Source: Streptomyces spinosus
Lineage (GTDB): Bacteria > Actinomycetota > Actinomycetes > Streptomycetales > Streptomycetaceae
DNA length: 64,000 bases
Direction: 5' to 3'
NCBI RefSeq assembly: GCF_020400655.1
Contig: NZ_JAINRC010000003.1
Location: forward strand, 62,001 to 126,000
Shown here in pieces: positions 8,072 to 16,665 of this stretch (positions are counted from its first letter, which is position 1; every line of letters begins with the position of its first letter). Under the pieces are notes generated by a model that was not told the DNA's origin, ran no database searches, and worked only from the letters and a program-made list of their open reading frames with translations. The position numbers and the translations under genes were made by a program.

Positions 8072-9463
8072 CTACCTGGTGCCGCCCTTGGCCAGGAAGG
8101 CCAGCAGGTCCTGCCGGCTGACGACGCCGGTCGGCTTGCCCTCGACCAGCACGATCGCGGCGTCCGCCGAGCCCAGCACCTGCATCAGGTCGCCGACCGG
8201 CTCGCCGGAGCCGACCTGCGGCAGCGGGGCGCACATGTGCTTCTCCAGCGGGTCCTCCAGCGAGGCCCGCTTGCTGAACAGGGCGTCGAGCAGCTCCCGT
8301 TCCACGACGGAGCCGACGACCTCGGCGGCCATCACGTCCGGGTGGCCGGCGCCCGGCTTGACGACGGGCATCTGCGACACGCCGTACTCGCGCAGCACCT
8401 CGATGGCCTGGCCGACGGTCTCCTCCGGGTGCATGTGCACCAGGGACGGGATGGAGCCGCCCGCCTTGTCGCTCAGGACGTCACCGACACGGGCGCTCGG
8501 GCCCTCGTCCTCCAGGAAGCCGTAGTCGGCCATCCACTCGTCGTTGAAGATCTTGCTGAGGTAGCCGCGGCCGCTGTCGGGCAGCAGCACGACCACGACG
8601 TCGTCCGGGCCGAGCCGCTCGGCGACCTTCAGCGCGGCCACGACGGCCATGCCGCAGGAGCCGCCCACCAGCAGGCCCTCCTCCTTGGCCAGCCGGCGGG
8701 TCATCTGGAAGGAGTCCTTGTCGGAGACGGCGACGATCTCGTCCGCGACGCTGCGGTCGTAGGCGGTCGGCCAGAAGTCCTCACCGACGCCCTCGACCAG
8801 GTACGGCCGCCCGGAGCCGCCCGAGTACACGGAGCCCTCGGGGTCGGCGCCGATGACCTTGACCGCGCCCTGGCTGGCCTCCTTCAGGTAGCGGCCGGTG
8901 CCGGAGATGGTGCCGCCGGTGCCGACGCCCGCCACGAAGTGGGTGATCCTCCCCTCGGTCTGCTCCCACAGCTCGGGACCGGTCGAGTGATAGTGCGAGA
9001 GCGGGTTGTTGGGGTTGGAGTACTGGTCGGGCTTCCAGGCGCCGGGCGTCTCGCGCACCAGCCGGTCGGAGACGTTGTAGTACGAGTCCGGGTGCTCCGG
9101 AGCCACGGCGGTCGGGCACACGACCACCTCGGCGCCGTACGCGCGCAGCACGTTGATCTTGTCGGTGCTCACCTTGTCCGGGCACACGAAGATGCACTTG
9201 TAGCCCTTCTGCTGGGCCACGATGGCGAGTCCCACGCCGGTGTTGCCACTGGTCGGCTCGACGATCGTGCCGCCCGGCTTCAGCTCCCCGCTCTCCTCCG
9301 CGGCCTCGATCATGCGCAGGGCGATGCGGTCCTTCACGGAACCGCCCGGGTTGAAGTACTCCACCTTGGCCAGGACGGTCGCCTGGATGCCCTTGGTCAC
9401 GTTGTTGAGCCGCACCAGCGGGGTGTCGCCGACGAGGCTGATCATCGAGTCGTGGTATCGCAC
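8072..9463 (-). CDS. cbs: Cystathionine beta-synthase
   Basis: 463 residues from GTG 9463, with CGGAGAC upstream. It condenses serine (or activated serine) with homocysteine to cystathionine in reverse transsulfuration. The fold-II PLP domain shows the Schiff-base Lys44 in NPGGSVKDR, the substrate loop PTSGNTGVGLA near residue 71, and the phosphate-binding GVGTGGTISGTG near 185. QYSNPNNPLSHYHSTGPE is the CBS/CysK-type insert. Two C-terminal CBS (Bateman) domains follow (about 335-460), which may bind adenosyl ligands. No heme-binding N-terminal extension is present, as in other bacterial forms. Monocistronic by spacing; divergent from the esterase gene. Confidence 0.95.
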   Translation of the reverse strand: MRYHDSMISLVGDTPLVRLNNVTKGIQATVLAKVEYFNPGGSVKDRIALRMIEAAEESGELKPGGTIVEPTSGNTGVGLAIVAQQKGYKCIFVCPDKVSTDKINVLRAYGAEVVVCPTAVAPEHPDSYYNVSDRLVRETPGAWKPDQYSNPNNPLSHYHSTGPELWEQTEGRITHFVAGVGTGGTISGTGRYLKEASQGAVKVIGADPEGSVYSGGSGRPYLVEGVGEDFWPTAYDRSVADEIVAVSDKDSFQMTRRLAKEEGLLVGGSCGMAVVAALKVAERLGPDDVVVVLLPDSGRGYLSKIFNDEWMADYGFLEDEGPSARVGDVLSDKAGGSIPSLVHMHPEETVGQAIEVLREYGVSQMPVVKPGAGHPDVMAAEVVGSVVERELLDALFSKRASLEDPLEKHMCAPLPQVGSGEPVGDLMQVLGSADAAIVLVEGKPTGVVSRQDLLAFLAKGGTR

Positions 9464-9620
9464 CGTTGTCTCCGGTCGCTGCAAAAGAACTGTTCGTAGT
9501 GGTGCCGCCAGCCTAAGGCCAGCGGTGCGGCGGGCGCGGTCGTTCACTCCCCGTCGAGATTGGCGCACGGTCCGTACGGGGCAAGGAGTGGGTACGGCTA
9601 CGAGGAGGTGGCGGCGACGC

Positions 9621-10637
9621 ATGACGAGGATGTCGAGGGCACGGGTGGCCCGGCGTATCGCGGCCGGGGCGGCGTACGGCGGGGGCGGGGCCGGGCTGAT
9701 CGGCGCGGCCGTCGTCGGTCTGGTGCTGGCGGAGGTGCGGCTGGCGCGGCGCCATGTGGGCAACGGCGGGGCGGGGCGGGTGCCGGTGGCCGACGGCGTC
9801 TACGGTCACGCCTACGACACCCCCGGCGAACCACCGCTGCGGCTGACCATGCTGGGCGACTCGACGGCGGCGGGGCAGGGCGTGCACCGGGCGGGCCAGA
9901 CCCCGGGGGCGCTGCTGGCGTCCGGGCTGGCGGCGGTGGCGGAGCGCCCGGTGGAGCTGCGGACCGTGGCGGTGCCGGGTGCCCGGTCCGACGACCTGGA
10001 CCGCCAGGTCGCGCTGGTGCTGTCCGCGCCCTGTCCCGTCCCGGACATCTGCGTGATCATGGTCGGCGCGAACGACGTGACCCACCGGATGCACCCGACC
10101 CGCTCGGTACGGCACCTGTCGACGGCGGTACGACGGCTGCGCACGGCCGGCGCCGAGGTGGTGGTCGGCACCTGCCCCGACCTGGGCACGATCGAGCCGG
10201 TGCAGCAGCCGCTGCGCTGGCTGGCCCGGCGGGCGTCCCGGCAGCTGGCGGCGGCCCAGACGATCGGCGTGGTGGAGCAGGGCGGGCGCACGGTCTCGCT
10301 GGGCGATCTGCTCGGGCCCGAGTTCGAGGCGAACCCGCGGGAGCTGTTCGGGCCGGACAACTACCACCCGTCGGCCGAGGGCTACGCGACCGCGGCCATG
10401 GCCGTCCTGCCCACGGTGTGCGCGGCGCTGGGCCTGTGGCCGGAGGAGGAGCGGCCGGACGTGTCGCGCCGCGAGGGTTTCCTGCCGGTGGCCCGCGCGG
10501 CGGCCGAGGCCGCGTCGGAGGCCGGCACCGAGGTGACGGCGGCCATGCCGACGGGACCGCGGGGACCGTGGGCGTTGCTCAAGCGCAGGCGCCGGCGGCG
10601 GGTACCCGAGGCGGAGCCGGCGAGCCGGCCCCTCTGA
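9621..10637 (+). CDS. SGNH/GDSL-family hydrolase, membrane anchored
   Basis: 338 residues from ATG 9621, with a strong AGGAGGTG nine bases upstream. An Arg-rich start and a hydrophobic helix (about 12-35) suggest a signal anchor. The catalytic domain has block I GDSTAAGQG (Ser nucleophile, about 78), the Gly block in AVPGARSDDLDRQV, GAND (Asn of the oxyanion hole, about 148) and the C-terminal catalytic dyad D-x-x-H in DNYHPSAEGY. The last 50 residues are Arg/Pro-rich. It is probably an extracytoplasmic lipase/esterase acting on lipid or cell-wall esters; the true substrate is unknown. Confidence 0.88.
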   Translation: MTRMSRARVARRIAAGAAYGGGGAGLIGAAVVGLVLAEVRLARRHVGNGGAGRVPVADGVYGHAYDTPGEPPLRLTMLGDSTAAGQGVHRAGQTPGALLASGLAAVAERPVELRTVAVPGARSDDLDRQVALVLSAPCPVPDICVIMVGANDVTHRMHPTRSVRHLSTAVRRLRTAGAEVVVGTCPDLGTIEPVQQPLRWLARRASRQLAAAQTIGVVEQGGRTVSLGDLLGPEFEANPRELFGPDNYHPSAEGYATAAMAVLPTVCAALGLWPEEERPDVSRREGFLPVARAAAEAASEAGTEVTAAMPTGPRGPWALLKRRRRRRVPEAEPASRPL

Positions 10638-10671
10638 CCGCCGGCGTCCGGGCCCGGCCAGAGAGCAAAGC

Positions 10672-10679
10672 AAGCGCTT
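10672..10679. promoter_or_regulatory. Palindrome AAGCGCTT upstream of thiolase
   Basis: AAGCGCTT sits in an AT-richer stretch (10662-10690) about 105 bases before the thiolase start. CAAGCGCTTG-like sites are used by TetR-type regulators of fatty-acid genes in actinobacteria; here this is only a sequence resemblance. Confidence 0.3.
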
Positions 10680-10783
10680 AGACAATTGCGGTCAGTGTCA
10701 CACCGCGACACCGGTGACCTGGCCCGTACGTACGGGTAACTTCCCACCTGCCCTGCCCGAAAAAATCCGCCACTGGAGCCGTG

Positions 10784-12004
10784 ATGCCCGAAGCCGTGAT
10801 CGTCTCGACCGCCCGCTCCCCCATCGGCCGCGCGAACAAGGGCTCCCTGAAGGACCTGCGCCCCGACGACCTCACCGCCACGATCATCCAGGCGGCGCTC
10901 GCCAAGGTCCCCGAGCTGGACCCCGAGGACATCGACGACCTGATGCTCGGCTGCGGCCTCCCCGGCGGCGAGCAGGGCCACAACCTCGGCCGGATCGTCG
11001 CCGTGCAGATGGGCATGGACCACCTGCCGGGCTGCACGGTCACCCGCTACTGCTCCTCCTCCCTGCAGACCTCCCGCATGGCGCTGCACGCCATCAAGGC
11101 CGGCGAGGGCGACGTCTTCATCTCGGCCGGTGTCGAGACGGTCTCGCGCTACCGCAAGGGCAGCTCCGACGGCCTGCCGGACACGCACAACCCGCTGTTC
11201 GCCGAGGCCGAGGCCCGCACCGAGTCCGTCGCCCAGCAGGAGGGCACGACCTGGCACGACCCGCGCGAGGACGGCCTGCTGCCCGACCCCTACATCGCGA
11301 TGGGCCAGACCGCCGAGAACCTGGCCCGCTGGAAGGGCGTCACCCGCCAGGAGATGGACGAGTTCGGCGTCCGCTCGCAGAACCTCGCCGAGGAGGCCAT
11401 CAAGAACGGCTTCTGGGAGCGCGAGATCACCCCGGTGACCCTCCCCGACGGCACGGTGGTCAGCAAGGACGACGGCCCGCGCGCCGGCGTCACCCTGGAG
11501 GCCGTCCAGGGCCTGAAGCCGGTCTTCCGCCCGGACGGACTCGTCACGGCCGGCAACTGCTGCCCGCTGAACGACGGCGCCGCCGCGCTCGTCATCATGT
11601 CCGACACCAAGGCCCGCGAGCTGGGCCTGACCCCGCTCGCCCGGATCGTGTCCACCGGTGTCTCCGGCCTCTCCCCGGAGATCATGGGCCTCGGCCCGGT
11701 GGAGGCGAGCAAGCAGGCCCTGCGGCGCGCCGGCCTGACCATCGACGACATCGACCTGGTCGAGATCAACGAGGCCTTCGCCGCCCAGGTCATCCCGTCG
11801 TACCGGGACCTCGGCATCGACATCGACAAGCTGAACGTCAACGGCGGTGCCATCGCCGTGGGCCACCCGTTCGGCATGACCGGCGCCCGCATCACCGGCA
11901 CGCTCATCAACTCGCTGCAGTGGCACGACAAGCAGTTCGGCCTGGAGACGATGTGCGTCGGCGGCGGCCAGGGCATGGCGATGGTCATCGAGCGCCTGAG
12001 CTGA
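10784..12004 (+). CDS. Acetyl-CoA C-acyltransferase (thiolase)
   Basis: 406 residues from ATG 10784, preferred over GTG 10781 because GGAG ends seven bases before it. Type-II thiolase: nucleophilic Cys90 in TRYCSSSLQTSRMA, NEAFAAQ near 325, the catalytic His in GGAIAVGHPFGMTGAR near 355, and the second Cys in METMCVGGGQGMAMV (about 385). Length is normal for FadA/AtoB proteins (about 390-410). It catalyses thiolytic cleavage of 3-ketoacyl-CoA or the reverse condensation. No other beta-oxidation gene is adjacent. A strong terminator lies 42 bases downstream. Confidence 0.95.
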   Translation: MPEAVIVSTARSPIGRANKGSLKDLRPDDLTATIIQAALAKVPELDPEDIDDLMLGCGLPGGEQGHNLGRIVAVQMGMDHLPGCTVTRYCSSSLQTSRMALHAIKAGEGDVFISAGVETVSRYRKGSSDGLPDTHNPLFAEAEARTESVAQQEGTTWHDPREDGLLPDPYIAMGQTAENLARWKGVTRQEMDEFGVRSQNLAEEAIKNGFWEREITPVTLPDGTVVSKDDGPRAGVTLEAVQGLKPVFRPDGLVTAGNCCPLNDGAAALVIMSDTKARELGLTPLARIVSTGVSGLSPEIMGLGPVEASKQALRRAGLTIDDIDLVEINEAFAAQVIPSYRDLGIDIDKLNVNGGAIAVGHPFGMTGARITGTLINSLQWHDKQFGLETMCVGGGQGMAMVIERLS

Positions 12005-12045
12005 CACACCGTCCGTGGCGGGCCGCGCACGTCACGTCACACAGG

Positions 12046-12083
12046 GGCCCGGAACCCGGGAAACACCACGGTTCCGGGCCTTT
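12046..12083 (+). terminator. Intrinsic-type terminator after thiolase
   Basis: Perfect 11-bp stem GGCCCGGAACC (12046-12056) with GGTTCCGGGCC (12070-12080), 13-base loop, followed by TTT. Confidence 0.85.
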
Positions 12084-12287
12084 CCGTGATCCAATCTCCC
12101 CCAGGATGTGACCTATGTCGCCCACCCGGCACATCACTGCTGGTCAGCGCGGGCCGGCGTGACGCACGACACAGCCACGAATGCAAAGTCCTGTCCGTTT
12201 CGTGACGTTACGCACTGACAGCTGGTTAGTCCGCCCTTCAAGCTGATGTAGGAAGTCGGGGGTCGACTTTGAACCGGGAGTATGTCA

Positions 12288-13079
12288 GTGAGCGCCATGC
12301 CGATCGCCCTGCTGCTCACCACGGCAGCCACCGGCGCCGTGGGTGTCGCCGTCCTGCGCACCGTGCTGAAGCTGCGCCGCCAGCTCACCGATCTGGCGGC
12401 ACAGCTCGCCGACGGCCAGGCGGCCACGACACGCGCCCTCCTGCCGAACGCCCGTACCGCCGCCGACGCCGACCGGATACGGGCGGCCGTGGCCGAGGCG
12501 CTGGCCGAGGAGCGGGAGCGCGAGCTGGCCGAGGCGCGCGCCTTCTGGGCGGCGCAGGAGGCCCGTGACGCCTCCGAGTCGCCCTCGCTGTACGGCCTGC
12601 CCGACGCCGACGTGTTCCTGCCCCGCCAGGCGGACTTCGCGGGCCTGGAGCCGCTGGAGCCGGTGGCCGAGCCGGGCGCCGACGCCGACGAGTTCGCCGG
12701 GGACTCCCCGGAGCTGGCCGCGGCCCGCCGCCGGCACCCCTCGCACCCGGACTTCGTCCCCGTGCAGTCGCCGGCCCTCAACGACCACGAGCGCACCGTC
12801 ACCACGCTGGAGGAGCTGGCGGCCGAACGCGTCGAACTCTCCGACGTCCGCCCCGGCCCGCTCGGCACGCTCGACGTCTACGTCTTCGCCGACGGCACCA
12901 CCCTGTGCATGACCCCGGGCCACCGGGAGACGGCGGAACGCCTGGCGAGGGCCCTGGAGTCCGGCGAGGCCCCGTACCTCCTGGGCGGCTCGGGCATCTC
13001 CGGCGCGTACGCGCTGACGTTCGCGTGCGGCGAGGAGACGGTGTACATCCTGGCCGACAGGGTCATCGCCTCCCTCTGA
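12288..13079 (+). CDS. Single-pass membrane protein with coiled-coil segment
   Basis: 263 residues from GTG 12288, which has CGGGAG seven bases upstream; the in-frame ATG at 12282 is only one base from that site. Residues about 3-22 form a membrane helix (N-terminal anchor). A helical coiled segment follows (about 25-90), with LKLRRQLTDLAAQLADG and an alternating E/A/R run. The middle is acidic and low in complexity, and the C-terminal 95 residues look folded (TLDVYVFADGTTLCMTPGHRET, ISGAYALTFACGEETVYILAD, in outline). No family recognised. The AT-richer 12100-12260 interval upstream probably holds its promoter. Confidence 0.75.
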   Translation: MSAMPIALLLTTAATGAVGVAVLRTVLKLRRQLTDLAAQLADGQAATTRALLPNARTAADADRIRAAVAEALAEERERELAEARAFWAAQEARDASESPSLYGLPDADVFLPRQADFAGLEPLEPVAEPGADADEFAGDSPELAAARRRHPSHPDFVPVQSPALNDHERTVTTLEELAAERVELSDVRPGPLGTLDVYVFADGTTLCMTPGHRETAERLARALESGEAPYLLGGSGISGAYALTFACGEETVYILADRVIASL

Positions 13080-13124
13080 CGGGCGACGCCGGACCCCGCG
13101 TCAGACGCTCCGCCCGCTCCCGCG

Positions 13125-13436
13125 TCAGACCCCCGCCCGCTGCCGCGCCTCCTCCACCAGCCGCACGGCCTCGGCGACCTCGTCCTCGGTGCGCACCACG
13201 ACCGCGAGGTCGTGCGCGGCCACCAGGATCTGGTCCGCCGCGGCGAACATCCCCGCGTCCGGCATCTCCCGGGGCTCGCCTCCCGGCTCCTCCACCAGCT
13301 GGGCCCGCCGGGAGAGCTCGCGGGCCAGGGCCAACGCCTCCGCCGCGGCGCTGCGTTGGAGCCGGCTCTGCGGTGCCGCCCGCAACCGGTCGGCGAAGTG
13401 ATCCACTGCTTGGGTCAAGGGCGTCGTATCAACCAC
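13125..13436 (-). CDS. Small helical hypothetical protein
   Basis: 103 residues from GTG 13436; the ribosome site is weak (CGGCGG), and the frame has no better in-frame start. The product is almost all helix: LTQAVDHFADRLRAAP, RSAAAEALALARELSRRAQ, then FAAADQILVAAHDLAVVV and EVAEAVRLVEEARQRAG. No signal peptide or cysteine. It is divergent from the DUF4287-like gene 100 bases away and its orthologues are expected to be widespread in streptomycetes, but I recognise no function. Confidence 0.65.
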   Translation of the reverse strand: MVDTTPLTQAVDHFADRLRAAPQSRLQRSAAAEALALARELSRRAQLVEEPGGEPREMPDAGMFAAADQILVAAHDLAVVVRTEDEVAEAVRLVEEARQRAGV

Positions 13437-13535
13437 CCGCCGAGCGTAACGCCCCGCACTGTTGCCAATACGCGAACGCTCAGGCACGGTGACCTGAAGG
13501 ACCGGCTTACATCCCCTTTGTGTTCGGAGGCGCCG

Positions 13536-13766
13536 ATGTCCCACGTCTTCTCCGAGGAGACCCACCGCAACCTGCTCGCCCGCATCCCGCACTGCACCGG
13601 TCGCGAAGTCTCCGACTGGCTGCGCACCGTCGAAGAAGGCCCGGCACTCTTCCGCTTCGAGGAGAAGGTCAGCTGGCTCCGGCACGAGTACGACCTCGCG
13701 TACGGCCACGCGAAGGCGATCGTGCACGAGTACGACCTGAGGAGGGCGGCGCGCAAGCTGCTCTGA
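13536..13766 (+). CDS. DUF4287-like small protein
   Basis: 76 residues with CGGAGG five bases before ATG 13536. The sequence opens SEETHRNLLARIPHCTGREVSDW and closes with YGHAKAIVHEYDLRRAARK, the pattern of DUF4287 proteins (a charged, two-helix domain often fused to DUF5655). Rich in His, Glu and Arg; cytosolic. Function unknown. A perfect bidirectional terminator follows seven bases after the stop. Confidence 0.8.
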   Translation: MSHVFSEETHRNLLARIPHCTGREVSDWLRTVEEGPALFRFEEKVSWLRHEYDLAYGHAKAIVHEYDLRRAARKLL

Positions 13767-13772
13767 ACGGCA

Positions 13773-13803
13773 CAGGGCCCCGGGCGGATCGCCCGGGGCC
13801 CTG
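13773..13803. terminator. Bidirectional terminator between convergent genes
   Basis: Perfect 13-bp stem (13773-13785 with 13791-13803) and a five-base loop GGATC, between the DUF4287-like gene and the BI-1 gene, which end facing each other. Confidence 0.9.
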
Positions 13804-13822
13804 CCGATGAGCCGTGCCGGCG

Positions 13823-14677
13823 TCAGTCGTTGCTGCTGAAGATCGCCACCAGTCGCAGCATCTCCACGTAGATCCACACCAGGGTCAGGGTGAGGCCGAA
13901 CGCGGCGAGCCAGGCTTCGTTGCGCGGGGCGCCGTAGGCGATGCCGTCCTCGATCTGCTTGAAGTCGAGGGTCAGGAAGAACGCGCCGAGCACGATCGCG
14001 ATGATCCCGACGAGCGCGCCGAGCGGGCCGAAGCTGCGCAGTCCGCCGTCATCGGCGACCCCGAAGGCGACGAGGAGCAGGTTGACCGCCATGACCACCA
14101 GGAACGCCATCGCGATGGCGAGGCCGACGCGGGCGTACCGCGCGGTGACGCGGATCCAGCCGGCCTTGTAGATCAGCAGGGTCGCGCCCGAGACGGCCAT
14201 GGTGCCGAGCACGGCCTGGAAGGGCGCGCCGCTCCAGCGGCTGTTGTACATCTCGCTGATGACGCCGAGGAAGACGCCCTCGAAGGCGGCGTACCCGAGG
14301 ATCAGCGCGGGTGACGGGGTGCGCTTGAAGCTCTGCACCATCGCCAGGACGAAGGCGATCAGCGCGGAGCCGACGGCCAGGCCGTAGCTGGTGCCCGAGA
14401 CGGGCAGCAGGGCCCAGGCGAGGGCGGCACCGACGGCGACCGTGCCGAGCGTGACGGCCGAGCGGACGACGACGTCGTCCATGGTCATCCGGTCGGTGGT
14501 GGCCGGGGCCTGGGGCGGGGCGCCGACGCCCTGCTGTGCGTAGGGGTTCTGCGCGTACGGGTTCTGCGCGTACGGGTTGCCCTGGGCGTACCCGGCCTGC
14601 GGTGCGGTGTTGAAGCCGGCGTAGCCGTTGTCGCGGCTGAACCCCCGTCGCGAGAAGACCGGGTTGCTGCTCCTCAT
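13823..14677 (-). CDS. Bax inhibitor-1/YccA family membrane protein
   Basis: 284 residues from ATG 14677 with GGAGGAG five bases upstream. The first 60 residues are a cytosolic, Asn/Pro/Tyr/Gln-rich tail with three tandem NPYAQ units (15-bp DNA repeats near 14541-14580). Seven hydrophobic helices follow (from about residue 72 to 280), with the BI-1 signatures FEGVFLGVISEMY, GTMAVSGATLL and the acidic pair near the C-terminus (DFKQIEDG, then YVEMLRL). BI-1 proteins are pH-sensitive ion-leak channels or modulators of membrane proteases; the physiological role in streptomycetes is unclear. Confidence 0.92.
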   Translation of the reverse strand: MRSSNPVFSRRGFSRDNGYAGFNTAPQAGYAQGNPYAQNPYAQNPYAQQGVGAPPQAPATTDRMTMDDVVVRSAVTLGTVAVGAALAWALLPVSGTSYGLAVGSALIAFVLAMVQSFKRTPSPALILGYAAFEGVFLGVISEMYNSRWSGAPFQAVLGTMAVSGATLLIYKAGWIRVTARYARVGLAIAMAFLVVMAVNLLLVAFGVADDGGLRSFGPLGALVGIIAIVLGAFFLTLDFKQIEDGIAYGAPRNEAWLAAFGLTLTLVWIYVEMLRLVAIFSSND

Positions 14678-14825
14678 TTCACTCCTCCATGGCTGCCGAG
14701 CGCAGCCTTGGCTCAAGAGTAATGGATTGGCAAAGGATCGACCATGATACTTGAGGAGGATCTTTCCCCTGCTGTGCTGCGCAACACGCTACGCGGGCGA
14801 CTGATTCCCGGCCATGGACGGACGG

Positions 14826-16001
14826 CTAACCGAGCGGAAACCCTGTGTACGCCTCGGCCAGGTCGGTCCCGGCCGCCCGGGAGGAGGCGATCCGCTCCAG
14901 CCGGGCCAGCTGGAGGCGGGCGTCGAAGCCGGTGGCGTCCGGGGCGCGGTGCAGCAGGGTCGTCATGTCGTAGGAGAACCGCTCGGCCTGCCAGATCCGG
15001 CGCAGACAGGTCGCGGAGTAGGCGTCGAGGAGCTCGGGGGAGCCGGTCCGCCGCTCGTGGGCGAGGGCCCGGGCGAGGGTGACGACGTCGCCGACGGCGA
15101 GGTTCAGCCCCTTGGCGCCGGTCGGCGGCACGATGTGGGCGGCGTCGCCGGCGAGGAAGAGCCGCCCGTGCCGCATCGGCTCGTGCACGAAGGAGCGCAT
15201 GGGGGTGACCGACTTCTGGGTGACGGGCCCGCGCTCGAGCCGCCAGCCGTCGTCCGTCTCGAGCCGCCGCTCCAGTTCGTCCCAGACCGCCTCGTCGCTC
15301 CACGCCCCGGCCTCCGTGCCCGCGGGGACCTGGAGGTAGAGCCGGGAGACGGCCGGCGACCGCATGGACAGCAGGGCGAAACCGCGCTCGTGACGGGCGT
15401 AGACGAGTTCGTCGTGCGAGGGCGCGACGTCGGCGAGGATGCCGAGCCAGGCGTAGGGGTACGACCGCTCGAACACCCGGGAGACCCCGGCCGGGAAGGC
15501 GCTGCGGGCCACGCCCCGGAAACCGTCGCAGCCGACGACGTAGTCGCACTCCAGCACGTCCTCGCGCCCCTGGTGCCGGAAGGCGACCCGCGGCCGGTCG
15601 CTCTGCGCGCCCTCCACGGCCAGCGCCTCGGCCTCGAACAGCAGCGGCCCGCCCTCCTCCAGCCGGAGCGCGATGAGGTCCTTGCAGACCTCGGTCTGGG
15701 CGTAGACGGTCACGGACCGCCCGCCGGTGAGCGCGGGGAAGTCGACGCGGTGCCGGCGCCTGTCGAACCGCAGCTCGATCCCGTCGTGCCGCAGGCCCTC
15801 CCGGTCCATCCGGTCCCCGGCCCCGGCGGCGCGCAGCACGTCGACCGTCCCCTGCTCCAGGATCCCGGCCCGCTGCCGCTGTTCGACGTAGTCCCGGTCC
15901 CGCCCCTCCAGGACGACGGACTCGATCCCGGCACGGTGCAACAGCCGCGCGAGCAGCAGCCCGGCGGGCCCGGCCCCGATGATCCCGACGGTGGTGCGCA
16001 T
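14826..16001 (-). CDS. pobA: 4-hydroxybenzoate 3-monooxygenase
   Basis: 391 residues from ATG 16001, close to the 394 of the Pseudomonas enzyme. FAD-dependent aromatic hydroxylase that converts 4-hydroxybenzoate to protocatechuate with NAD(P)H and O2. Motifs: GAGPAGLLLARLL at 9-21 (FAD), the DG motif in YVVGCDGFRG (about 155), and GDAAHIVPPTGAKGLNLA (about 285, FAD ribityl). The substrate pocket shows the Ser-x-Arg and distal Tyr of PobA in FALLSMRSPAVSRLYLQVP. A GAAATTTC palindrome lies about 50 bases upstream. The usual PobR regulator gene is not in the window. The start lies about 165 bases from the bldA tRNA, on the same strand. Confidence 0.93.
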   Translation of the reverse strand: MRTTVGIIGAGPAGLLLARLLHRAGIESVVLEGRDRDYVEQRQRAGILEQGTVDVLRAAGAGDRMDREGLRHDGIELRFDRRRHRVDFPALTGGRSVTVYAQTEVCKDLIALRLEEGGPLLFEAEALAVEGAQSDRPRVAFRHQGREDVLECDYVVGCDGFRGVARSAFPAGVSRVFERSYPYAWLGILADVAPSHDELVYARHERGFALLSMRSPAVSRLYLQVPAGTEAGAWSDEAVWDELERRLETDDGWRLERGPVTQKSVTPMRSFVHEPMRHGRLFLAGDAAHIVPPTGAKGLNLAVGDVVTLARALAHERRTGSPELLDAYSATCLRRIWQAERFSYDMTTLLHRAPDATGFDARLQLARLERIASSRAAGTDLAEAYTGFPLG

Positions 16002-16045
16002 CGGTCGTCTCCCTGGTCTCCCGCCGCCCATCGGGCGTTCGCCTG

Positions 16046-16061
16046 GTGAAATTTCTTTCAC
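16046..16061. promoter_or_regulatory. Operator-like palindrome upstream of pobA
   Basis: GTGAAA-TTTC-TTTCAC is a perfect inverted repeat, with core GAAATTTC, 45-60 bases before the pobA start and in a locally AT-rich patch. IclR-type PobR regulators use palindromes of this kind; the assignment is inferred. Confidence 0.4.
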
Positions 16062-16166
16062 TACATCCGGGCGTGAGTCTCCGGCCGCACGGGTCCCGAT
16101 GTCAACGGTCGTGCGGCGGTCGAGTGGTGAGAGGACGGTTCCGAAGGGGAAACCGACGGCGGAAGG

Positions 16167-16250
16167 TGCCCGGAGCCGGACTTGAACCGGCACGCCCGCG
16201 AAGGGGCAGCGAGGTTTAAGCTCGCCGTGTCTGCATTCCACCATCCGGGC
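16167..16250 (-). tRNA. bldA: tRNA-Leu (anticodon UAA), bldA
   Basis: The minus strand folds as a class-II tRNA of 84 bases without CCA. The 7-bp acceptor GCCCGGA/TCCGGGC is perfect. The anticodon arm GCGAG-CTTAAAC-CTCGC gives a seven-base loop with anticodon TAA, there is a variable stem (GCCCCTTCGCGGGC), and a T arm GCCGG-TTCAAGT-CCGGC. The genome encodes ACC and then T, so CCA must be completed enzymatically. In Streptomyces the only tRNA reading UUA is bldA, which controls aerial growth and antibiotic production through rare TTA codons. Its position next to pobA fits that identity. Confidence 0.95.
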
Positions 16251-16665
16251 AGGCCATGGGCTCCGCTTGCGAGGTTCGAGCCTATCGGGAGCCATCCCCC
16301 GAACAGTGGGCGGGTGGACCGATGTTGTCTTATTTTATTGAGGTCTGAGGGTGCATCAGCCCGCGGAACGCGCCATCCGCACTTGCCAGTAGCGTGTCGT
16401 GACGGCTGTACACGCGTACGCGAAATGACGGAATTTCACCGTCCGAACGAGGGTGTTCCACCTGTTCTCGACACGGCTCCCGACAACGCCCCCGACACGG
16501 ACGGCGTCAGGGTCCCCTGTCCTCCCCAGGTATGACGGCGGGCCGCCGCGTGCGACCCCAGTCGCCCTCCGGAACCGGAACAGCGACTGACTACACGCGC
16601 GTTTCGCACCGAGACGATGGAGCGGTCCCCAGGAACACACGTCGTCCCGACAGGAGCGCCCTCCC
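16251..16665. other. Intergenic region between bldA and ABC transporter
   Basis: 415 bases. The bldA-proximal end holds its probable promoter. A conspicuous AT-rich island (16322-16348, with TTATTTTATTG) stands out from the surrounding 70% G+C, and may mark the ABC operon promoter or an upstream regulatory site. No ORF with a ribosome site was found. Confidence 0.4.
16279..16307 (-). promoter_or_regulatory. Candidate bldA promoter
   Basis: On the minus strand, CTGTTC (about 16301-16306) and TAGGCT (16279-16284) are about 16 bases apart and lie 29-56 bases before the tRNA 5' end. Weak -35, acceptable -10. Confidence 0.3.
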
